Of a stretch of 5,596 nucleotides of DNA, positions 1 to 5,169 are shown piece after piece. Both the position numbers and the translations under genes were made by a program. The stretch is from contig JABZGO010000131.1 in assembly GCA_015259305.1 (NCBI GenBank), positions 1-5,596 of the forward strand, in the 5' to 3' direction. This DNA comes from Alloprevotella tannerae (GTDB lineage Bacteria > Bacteroidota > Bacteroidia > Bacteroidales > Bacteroidaceae). Each line of letters begins with the position of its first letter. Position 1 is the first letter of the stretch. The notes beneath the pieces were generated by a model, which did not search any database, was not told the origin of the DNA, and saw only the letters and a list, made by a program, of their open reading frames with translations.

Positions 1-71
1 CACTTATAATAAGCCTTTAAATAATTCTTATAAGCATCTGATTTATAATTAAAACCAATGATATCTTCATT

Positions 72-86
72 TTAGAAAAGCGAGGT
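72..86 (+). repeat. Dispersed short repeat, copy 1
   Basis: The bases TTAGAAAAGCGAGGT here recur at 463-478 with one extra G (TTAGAAAAGCGGAGGT). The core AGAAAAGCG occurs a third time at 673-681. Each copy lies next to or within a hairpin. It may be a fragment of a dispersed intergenic element; no function can be assigned. Confidence 0.4.
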
Positions 87-89
87 TTG

Positions 90-138
90 CTGAGAATTCA
101 TCGTACTTGTGCAACAAGTAGTCAAGCTTTATTCTCAG
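90..138. repeat. Nested inverted repeat (two-tier hairpin)
   Basis: The outer arms are CTGAGAAT (90-97) and ATTCTCAG (131-138), a perfect 8-bp match. Inside them lie TACTTGT (104-110) and ACAAGTA (114-120), a perfect 7-bp match around the loop GCA. An asymmetric internal loop (98-103 against 121-130) separates the tiers. No T-run follows closely on either strand, so this does not look like a simple terminator. It could be the end of a miniature mobile element, a protein-binding dyad or a folded RNA. The sequence does not decide between these. Confidence 0.55.
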
Positions 139-203
139 AATATTTATGGCAAGTTTCTTTAGAAGTTAATATCTAATATCTAGCACTAGTACTTGTTTTG
201 TTT

Positions 204-291
204 TTGTACTATCGGGAAGGGATGATTTTACTATCGTGATAGTACGCTTGTATCATCGTGAGGGGAGGATTGTACGCTCGTGATGGTACAA
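204..291. repeat. Four imperfect tandem copies of a 22-base unit
   Basis: Units lie at 204-225, 226-247, 248-269 and 270-291. All begin TTGTA or TTTTA, carry a TATCGTGA-like core (variants ATCGGGAA, ATCGTGAT, ATCGTGAG, CTCGTGAT) and are exactly 22 bases apart. The unit is itself a near-palindrome: in the second copy TACTATC and GATAGTA pair around a central GT. No further clear copy lies on either side. From memory, Porphyromonas gingivalis carries miniature elements called BrickBuilt with embedded tandem repeats of about this unit length. Membership of that family here is only a guess. The unit length is not a multiple of three, and the repeat lies in no open frame. Confidence 0.75.
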
Positions 292-462
292 ATTCGATTT
301 AGGATTTACAAGTCATTCTATTAGCGTTAGATTACGGAGAATGCGTCTGAAGCCTTTCCTTTTCGCTTGCAGCATAGCTTTGATTTAGTGAAACGCTTTA
401 TTTAGAACACGTCGTATTGCTAAAGAAAATAATTTGGGTCGTGTAGAAGAAGTAAAGTAATA

Positions 463-478
463 TTAGAAAAGCGGAGGT
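463..478 (+). repeat. Dispersed short repeat, copy 2
   Basis: This is the second copy of the element seen at 72-86, differing by a single inserted G. It sits inside an alternative stem in which TATTAG (461-466) can pair with CTAATA (484-489). That pairing competes with the perfect hairpin at 485-507. Confidence 0.4.
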
Positions 479-484
479 CTCTCC

Positions 485-507
485 TAATACGAAATGTAAT
501 CGTATTA
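485..507. repeat. Perfect 8-bp hairpin with 7-base loop
   Basis: TAATACGA (485-492) and TCGTATTA (500-507) are exact reverse complements around the loop AATGTAA. The left arm overlaps CTAATA (484-489), which can instead pair with TATTAG (461-466), so two structures exclude each other. No poly-T tail follows on the plus strand. On the minus strand the next bases form a short GGAG/CTCC stem followed by GCTTTTCT, which gives a weak terminator-like look. It could end leftward transcripts, including a read-through of the candidate small RNA, but this is not clear. Confidence 0.45.
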
Positions 508-564
508 AACGTGCATTGCTTTTCAAACAAAACAAGAAGTATAAAGCAGGGAGAGAGTAGAAGA

Positions 565-745
565 CAAAAAGAGCTGTACCGATGATGTGATGAAACTCCG
601 AGCTAAAATAAGATTTGAGCGCCCCTTAATCTTTGTAATCCGACCCCGTCGAAACGTATCGGCACGCCATCGAGAAAAGCGGCATTCTCGGTTTTCAGTT
701 AATTATTGATGAGTATCCCATTCTAACCGGTACAGCCTTTTATGT
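565..745 (-). ncRNA. Candidate small structured RNA, 6S-like shape
   Basis: On the minus strand the segment opens with GCTGTACCG (736-728) and ends with CGGTACAGC (581-573), an exact 9-bp closing helix. A U-rich tail follows (TCTTTTTGTCTTC, 572-560). Inside, CCGAG (691-687) pairs with CTCGG (602-598), continued after a small internal loop by TGAAA (697-693) with TTTCA (595-591). Higher up, CGT and ACG close a TTCG loop (656-647), flanked by CCGA (662-659) with TCGG (643-640). Between the closing helix and the next helix lies a long unpaired 5' strand and a short 3' strand. A strong Bacteroidota promoter sits immediately upstream. Length near 180 bases, closed ends and a central bubble are features of 6S RNA (ssrS), which binds RNA polymerase holoenzyme, but I recognise no family sequence. 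Ends are estimated. Alternatives are a multi-copy repeat carrying a promoter, or a malQ leader on the plus strand. A competing hairpin CGAGAA/TTCTCG (690-671) is also possible. Confidence 0.5.
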
Positions 746-749
746 ATTG

Positions 750-781
750 CAAATATATGTGGTTTTTTTGATGAATCCAAA
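750..781 (-). promoter_or_regulatory. Bacteroidota sigma-ABfr-type promoter, minus strand
   Basis: Read leftward, TTTG (781-778) is followed by exactly 20 bases and then TATATTTG (757-750). This is a full match to the Bacteroidota consensus of a -33 TTTG and a -7 TAnnTTTG separated by 19-21 bases. Transcription would start a few bases past 750, about 743-747. That is just before the closing helix of the candidate RNA and points away from malQ. No protein frame follows, which is why an RNA gene is the favoured product. Confidence 0.7.
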
Positions 782-786
782 TTTTT

Positions 787-813
787 ACTCGTTTTTTTCT
801 TGAAAAATCGAGT
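787..813. promoter_or_regulatory. Dyad between the divergent promoters, possible operator
   Basis: ACTCG (787-791) and CGAGT (809-813) are perfect reverse complements. After one mismatched pair, TTTTT (793-797) faces AAAAA (803-807). The dyad lies between the minus-strand promoter (750-781) and the malQ -7-like box (831-838), where a dimeric regulator could affect both. It has no adjoining T-run of its own and may instead be a spurious AT-rich hairpin or a stem in a longer leader. The operator reading is inference. Confidence 0.35.
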
Positions 814-830
814 CTTATCGAGGTTTCACC

Positions 831-838
831 TAATTTTG
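831..838 (+). promoter_or_regulatory. Candidate -7 element for malQ
   Basis: TAATTTTG fits the Bacteroidota -7 consensus TAnnTTTG and would give a start near 842-846, leaving a leader of only about 10 bases before the ATG at 855. There is no TTTG at the expected -33 position (the bases near 807-811 read ATCGA), so this is either a weak or activator-dependent promoter or a chance match. Confidence 0.35.
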
Positions 839-854
839 TACTTTCAATAACAAA

Positions 855-3512
855 ATGAAGATGTCCAAACTACGGTTTCAGATAGAATATCATACAAATT
901 GGGGGGAGTGTTTACAGGTTGAATTGCAAACCTCTAACGGAGAAAAAGGGCACATAACGCTTAAGACGAATGACGGTCAGCTATGGTGTGGTGATTTTAC
1001 CCCGGCTCCTAATACTACTTTTATACGTTACTTATATTGTGTGTATGCTGGTGGAAGAATTATAAGAAAAGAGCTTCGTACACCCAGATTGCTTCATCTT
1101 GAACCTGTAAATCCCCGGAAAAAAAGAGAGAATGTAGCTTGCGTAAACAGGCAAAAAGTTATCTTGCTTACCGATAGTTGGACAGACGAATCTATTGCTG
1201 CTGTATATTATTCGAAAGCTTTTCGGCAATGTATATATCGAGAACCAGCAGTAGTAGAACCTGATCCGGAGTTTTCTTCATCTTATAAGTTGCGATTAGA
1301 GGCTTTACCGGCTCCGGAAGGTTTCCGTTGGGGCGTTGTGGGGAGCTCTGTTGCTTTGGGGCAATGGAAGACGGATCAAGCAAGAATATTTCGTTGCGTT
1401 GACTCCTATACGTGGGAGGTAGATTTGGAAAAGTCGGATCTGGACGGGATGACTGCTTATAAAATAGTGCTAGTTAATGAAGCGAACAGAAGTCAAATTC
1501 ATTGGGAAAAGGGCGAAGATAGACTTATACCGCAGGTGAATGGAGCTGATACTGAAAAAATAGTCTTGGTTAATGTGAGTTCGCCGCGGTTTGATCTACC
1601 TCGTTGGCGGGGTGCTGGCATCGTATTGCCCGTTTTTTCACTACGTAGTCGTACAAGTTTTGGAACTGGAGACTTTGGAGATTTGAGGAAGTTGATCGAT
1701 TGGGCGTATCTTTGCGGTTTGAAAGCGGTACAAATTCTTCCGATTAATGATACTACTCGTACCGGAACTTGGGCCGACTCTTATCCTTACAATGCAATTT
1801 CTGTCTTGGCCTTGCATCCGATCTATATAGACTTGAATGAGTGGAGCGATTTGCCACTCTTTGAAAAATATAGAGAACAAGGAGAAAAACTAAACGCCTT
1901 ACCGCAGTTGGACTATGAACGGACTTTTGCTCTTAAGTCAGCTTTTCTTCACGAGTTGCATGCCTTGAGAGGAAAAGAAATAAGTGCTTCTGAAGCCTAT
2001 TCGGATTTTGTGCGTAAAAATAGTAGCTGGTTGGAACCTTATGTCACGTTTTGCAATAAACGCGATAAATACGGCACTGCGGATTTTAGGAGGTGGCCAC
2101 CAGTAAAAGTTTCAACGGAAATAGAAAGCGACTACTATACTTTCGTTCAGTTCTTACTTTTTAGTCAATTGTCAGCTGTACATAAGTATGCGACAGAAAA
2201 AGGCGTGCTCTTAAAAGGAGATATTCCTATCGGGGTAAGTAGAGATAGTGCGACAGCTTGGCATGCGCCGCACTTGTTCCATTTTGAAGGCTCGGCCGGC
2301 GCACCTCCGGACGCCTTTGCTGTAGATGGGCAAAACTGGGGCTTTCCTACGTATAACTGGGATGCGATGGCGCAAGATAATTATGCGTGGTGGCGTGAAA
2401 GATTGAAGTATATGGGCCAATTTTTTGATGCTTATCGCATCGATCATGTGTTGGGCTTCTTTAGAATTTGGGAAATTCCTGTCTCCCAAACTTATGGTAC
2501 GTTAGGCTATTTTCGTCCTGCTTTACCATTTTCAAAGGCAGAAATTGCAGCTTACGGATTTAACTTACCAGTTTGCCAATATGTATCGCCGAGAATAACG
2601 GAGTTGGATATGGCCGAATTGCGTAAAAAGGTGCGTTGGGAAGAACTTTCTTCTTTTGTAGACAAGGCAGGAGGATATTATGTTTTGAAATCGCAAGTGA
2701 CTACTCAGAAGGAAGTATTGAAACTTGAATTACCAGAAGTACTAAAGAAGATTTTGTTGGACATTATCGCTGATGTGTTGTTTATTGAAGACCCGGAAAA
2801 GAAAGGTTTCTACCATCCCCGAATAGCAGCACAAAAGACGAGGGCTTTTGCACAATTGCCTACGGATCAGCAACAAGCCTTTAATCGTTTACATGATGAC
2901 TTCTTTTATAACCGGCACAATCATTTTTGGACGGAAAAAGCAGCGAAGAAACTTGCGGTAGTAACGCAATATGATGAAAATGAAACAATGTTGCCTTGTG
3001 CTGAGGACTTGGGAATGGTGCCCGCTGGCGTGAAAGAGGTTTTGAATGATTTGCATATTCTTTCATTGGAGATAGAAAGTATGCCTAAAACTTTTGGACA
3101 ACAATTTGCCGACTTGAAGTGTAATCCCTATTGCTCTGTTGCAACAATTGCTACGCACGACATGCCTCCCTTTAGACTTTGGTGGCAGCAAGATGCAGAA
3201 CGCAGACAGGATTATTGGACTAAGATACTGAACCGTGAGGGTAAAGCGCCTGAAAGCGCTGACTATGAAATCTGCGAGGCTGTTGTTCGTAATTTTTTAG
3301 CAGCTCCTTCTATGCTGTGTTTAATTGCTGTTCAGGACTTTTTAGGTATGTCGAATTTGCGAAATCCTATTCCGGAAGCTGAACAAATCAATGAACCGGC
3401 TAATTCGCACCATTATTGGCGCTATAGAATGCATCTTAATATTGAGGATCTTTTCTTAGCATCAGATTTTAATGAGAAATTGCGATCGCTCATCAAATGC
3501 TCCGGCCGTTAG
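855..3512 (+). CDS. malQ: 4-alpha-glucanotransferase (GH77, DPE2-like, CBM20 N-terminus)
   Basis: The 885-residue protein is a cytoplasmic amylomaltase that moves glucan segments between malto-oligosaccharides and releases glucose, acting in maltose, starch or glycogen use. There is no signal peptide. Residues about 4-90 form a first, degenerate CBM20 starch-binding domain. Residues about 143-240 form a second with the hallmark LGQW (168-171), TWEVDL (186-191) and YKIVL (202-206). The GH77 barrel begins near 252 and shows SYPYNAISVLALHP (309-322) and GDIPIGVSRDSA (455-466). The catalytic residues are all present: nucleophile D530 in YRIDHVLGFF, acid/base E717 in CAEDLGMVP, and D769 in ATHDMP. 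A segment of about 130 residues (about 546-675) splits the barrel, as in plant DPE2, and the length suits that type rather than the 500-700-residue classical MalQ. The ATG at 855 is preceded by A-rich sequence without a Shine-Dalgarno. An ATG two codons later (861) is an equally possible start. Family and activity are secure; exact acceptor preference is inferred. Confidence 0.96.
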   Translation: MKMSKLRFQIEYHTNWGECLQVELQTSNGEKGHITLKTNDGQLWCGDFTPAPNTTFIRYLYCVYAGGRIIRKELRTPRLLHLEPVNPRKKRENVACVNRQKVILLTDSWTDESIAAVYYSKAFRQCIYREPAVVEPDPEFSSSYKLRLEALPAPEGFRWGVVGSSVALGQWKTDQARIFRCVDSYTWEVDLEKSDLDGMTAYKIVLVNEANRSQIHWEKGEDRLIPQVNGADTEKIVLVNVSSPRFDLPRWRGAGIVLPVFSLRSRTSFGTGDFGDLRKLIDWAYLCGLKAVQILPINDTTRTGTWADSYPYNAISVLALHPIYIDLNEWSDLPLFEKYREQGEKLNALPQLDYERTFALKSAFLHELHALRGKEISASEAYSDFVRKNSSWLEPYVTFCNKRDKYGTADFRRWPPVKVSTEIESDYYTFVQFLLFSQLSAVHKYATEKGVLLKGDIPIGVSRDSATAWHAPHLFHFEGSAGAPPDAFAVDGQNWGFPTYNWDAMAQDNYAWWRERLKYMGQFFDAYRIDHVLGFFRIWEIPVSQTYGTLGYFRPALPFSKAEIAAYGFNLPVCQYVSPRITELDMAELRKKVRWEELSSFVDKAGGYYVLKSQVTTQKEVLKLELPEVLKKILLDIIADVLFIEDPEKKGFYHPRIAAQKTRAFAQLPTDQQQAFNRLHDDFFYNRHNHFWTEKAAKKLAVVTQYDENETMLPCAEDLGMVPAGVKEVLNDLHILSLEIESMPKTFGQQFADLKCNPYCSVATIATHDMPPFRLWWQQDAERRQDYWTKILNREGKAPESADYEICEAVVRNFLAAPSMLCLIAVQDFLGMSNLRNPIPEAEQINEPANSHHYWRYRMHLNIEDLFLASDFNEKLRSLIKCSGR

Positions 3513-3528
3513 GCAATAAGAACAAAAA

Positions 3529-3568
3529 GAAAAGATCAAGCATAGTTGGGCTTATACTTGATCTTCTC
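3529..3568. terminator. Bidirectional hairpin terminator between convergent genes
   Basis: AAGATCAAG (3532-3540) and CTTGATCTT (3557-3565) are a perfect 9-bp pair. The stem extends inward after one mismatch and outward by GA/TC. On the plus strand the stem is followed by CTCCTTTT, ending malQ. On the minus strand it is followed by TTCTTTTTGTTC, a stronger U-tract, ending the three-gene operon. One arm lies inside the final codons of the membrane-protein gene (stop at 3552-3554), so the same bases encode protein and form the terminator. Confidence 0.85.
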
Positions 3569-4175
3569 CTTTTAAAATAGGTAGGCGTAGACGTAAACGA
3601 ATAGATAACACACGAATCAAAACTACTGTAACGCCACATAATGGGTAAGAGATTTCTTCTGAAAGGCCCATGAATGTGCCCAACCAATAAATAATACCTC
3701 CTCCTATGCAGGCCATAGCATAAACTTCTTTCCGAAAAATTAATGGTTCCTCGTTAATAAAGACATCTCTAAATACACCGCCGCCGGCACCGGTTATCGT
3801 ACCTAAAACAATAGCTGTCCAAATTGGAAATCCTGCTTGTAGGGTCTTTTGAATGCCGGTAACAGTAAAAAGGGCCAAACCTATGGTGTCAAATAAGAAC
3901 CAGGTGTTGTTTTGCCTTACGAGCAATTTTCGGAAAAGTATGACCCAAATTAAAGCTATTGCCGAGCATATTAGGTAGGAATAGCTTTCCATCCAAAAAG
4001 GTGTGCGGCTGAGCATTAAATCACGCAACGTTCCGCCGCCAATAGCTGTCGTCAGTCCGACAACATAAGCCCCAAACAAATCGAAACGTTTGGCGGAAGC
4101 TAATCGGATTCCTGAAATAGCAAATGCTATCGTGCCAATATAGTCACAAATTTGAACTATAGTAATATCAAACAT
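3552..4175 (-). CDS. UPF0126/TRIC-family inner membrane protein (YicG-like)
   Basis: This 207-residue protein is almost wholly hydrophobic, with about seven predicted membrane segments (near 8-26, 33-55, 66-82, 93-111, 118-139, 150-169, 176-192). It is an internal duplication with an 85-residue offset: DYIGTIAFAISG (11-22) matches DTIGLALFTVTG (96-107), and GGGTLRD (46-52) matches GAGGGVFRD (129-137). These Gly-rich RD motifs mark the UPF0126 family (Pfam PF03458). Family members are described both as prokaryotic trimeric intracellular cation channels and as glycine transporters, so substrate cannot be fixed here. The basic C-terminal tail (RLRLR) suggests a cytoplasmic end. The length is normal for the family. 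The ATG lies 1 base after the stop of the upstream dehydrogenase and has no Shine-Dalgarno, suggesting translational coupling. Its last codons form one arm of the shared terminator. Confidence 0.92.
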   Translation of the reverse strand: MFDITIVQICDYIGTIAFAISGIRLASAKRFDLFGAYVVGLTTAIGGGTLRDLMLSRTPFWMESYSYLICSAIALIWVILFRKLLVRQNNTWFLFDTIGLALFTVTGIQKTLQAGFPIWTAIVLGTITGAGGGVFRDVFINEEPLIFRKEVYAMACIGGGIIYWLGTFMGLSEEISYPLCGVTVVLIRVLSIRLRLRLPILKGEDQV

Positions 4176-4176
4176 A

Positions 4177-5127
4177 TCAATTCACAAGGCGCTTTGGTTT
4201 TCCGTCAAGGAACGATTTGATGTTGTCTATTAATAGGTCTATGATGCGTTGTCGAGCTTCAGTTGTAGCCCAAGCTATGTGCGGCGTAACGTGAGCATTT
4301 GGAGCGGAGAGCAGCGGATTGTCAGCCATCGGTGGTTCTTGCGAGAGCACATCACAACAATAAGCTCCTAGCTGTCCGTCTTTAAGTGCGTCGGCAATGT
4401 CTTGTTCATTGACTAAGCGGCCTCTTGCTGTGTTGAGAAGGATTAAACCTCTTTTCGATTGAGATAGCAATTCTTTGTTTATGAATTGGTTGTTTTTTGA
4501 TGTTAATGGGCAATTCAAACTCACGATATCGCAAGTTTTGAAGGCCTCTTGCAAAGAAATTGCTGTTACGTCTTGTAATTCGTTTTGCGGCTTTGAAGTA
4601 ACTGCAAATAGTTTTACGCCAAATGGGCGTAACAAATCAGCAAGTCTTTTCCCAATATTGCCATAGCCAACAATGCAAACTTTTTTATCCGTCAACTCTA
4701 TTTGTGCATGTTCTCGATTACAAAAATCTTTGCTCTTAGTCCAAAAGCCTTCACGATTGATTTTTGCGTAATGAGCTACCTGATTAGTAACATTAAGTAA
4801 ATGTGCCACGACCATCTGAGCCACTGCTGCATTACCATATCCGGCTGCGTTGGATACAGGTATGTTGCGAGCGCGAGCGGCTTCTACATCTATCGTATCA
4901 TAACCTGCGGAGGCTACACAGATAAACTTCAATTTAGGAAGCTGATCTAAATGATGAGCGGTCAGTTCCGGCTTGTTGAGAATTAATATTTCCGCATCTT
5001 TGGCGCGTTCAATGACGTCTGCAGGTGCCGTCCGGTCATAAACAGTGAAGTTGCCGAATTGTCGAAAAGGTTCCCAGCTAAGATCGCCTGGGTTAGTTGT
5101 ATAACCATCTAAGAAAACGATATTCAT
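4177..5127 (-). CDS. D-2-hydroxyacid dehydrogenase (glycerate/hydroxypyruvate reductase-like)
   Basis: The 316-residue soluble enzyme interconverts 2-oxoacids and D-2-hydroxyacids using a nicotinamide cofactor. The best guess for substrate is hydroxypyruvate or glyoxylate (product D-glycerate or glycolate). The Rossmann motif GYGNIG is at 154-159. The catalytic triad is complete: R235 in NTARGRLVNE, E264 in DVLSQEPP, and H283 in TPHIAWAT. NAAGYGNAAVAQM (93-105) is the usual start of the cofactor domain in this subgroup. At the end of the second beta strand the sequence reads FAVTSKP (174-180), without the Asp typical of NAD-specific members, so NADP use is possible. Length is normal. The ATG is 42 bases downstream of the plug-protein stop, with no clear promoter between them, and the stop precedes the membrane-protein ATG by 1 base. 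Family is certain; substrate is inferred and D-lactate dehydrogenase-like activity is an alternative. Confidence 0.92.
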   Translation of the reverse strand: MNIVFLDGYTTNPGDLSWEPFRQFGNFTVYDRTAPADVIERAKDAEILILNKPELTAHHLDQLPKLKFICVASAGYDTIDVEAARARNIPVSNAAGYGNAAVAQMVVAHLLNVTNQVAHYAKINREGFWTKSKDFCNREHAQIELTDKKVCIVGYGNIGKRLADLLRPFGVKLFAVTSKPQNELQDVTAISLQEAFKTCDIVSLNCPLTSKNNQFINKELLSQSKRGLILLNTARGRLVNEQDIADALKDGQLGAYCCDVLSQEPPMADNPLLSAPNAHVTPHIAWATTEARQRIIDLLIDNIKSFLDGKPKRLVN

Positions 5128-5169
5128 TATTTACAATGTTGTTAAGTGAAAATGGATACCAATAGTGGA

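Larger units (their letters stand above)
1..854. other. Long intergenic region without a convincing protein gene
   Basis: No frame in this stretch gives a protein I recognise; all are broken by stops within a few dozen codons. It is not featureless. In order it holds a nested inverted repeat (90-138), a 7-base doublet of AATATCT (168-181), four tandem 22-base units (204-291), a perfect 8-bp hairpin (485-507), a candidate minus-strand small RNA (about 565-745) with its promoter (750-781), and a dyad plus -7-like box before malQ (787-838). The leftmost 60 bases are very AT-rich. On the minus strand, a frame opening after a stop near position 74 stays open to the left edge for about 20 codons, but it has no ATG. 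Density of repeats and hairpins suggests old mobile-element debris together with RNA and regulatory sequence. That interpretation is inference. Confidence 0.6.

Noticed and set aside
1..74. Minus-strand frame open to the left edge (NEDIIGFNYKSDAYKNYLKAYYK)
   Set aside because: Only about 20 codons are visible, without an ATG, in very AT-rich DNA. Support is too weak to call a partial gene.
200..300. CRISPR array
   Set aside because: The 22-base units are directly adjacent with no spacers and are too diverged from each other. No cas gene is present.
459..560. Lys/Arg-rich open frame of 33 codons on the plus strand (contains KCNRIKRALLFKQNKKYKAGRE)
   Set aside because: It has no ATG, follows a string of stops and overlaps the hairpin region. 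I recognise no family, so chance is the simplest reading.
574..600. Hammerhead-ribozyme-like core (CCGATGA followed shortly by GAAAC) on the plus strand
   Set aside because: The invariant U of CUGANGA is replaced by C, and the six bases between core halves cannot form stem II. No stem I/III arrangement was found.
573..736. Plus-strand riboswitch or attenuator controlling malQ
   Set aside because: The closing helix followed by CCTTTTATG is terminator-like on the plus strand too, but I see no plus-strand promoter before it and no known aptamer motif (cobalamin, TPP, SAM). The minus strand has the strong promoter. Kept only as an alternative.
4475..4666. Plus-strand open frame within the dehydrogenase gene
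   Set aside because: It is antisense to a strongly conserved enzyme and has no recognisable domain; a shadow of the real gene.
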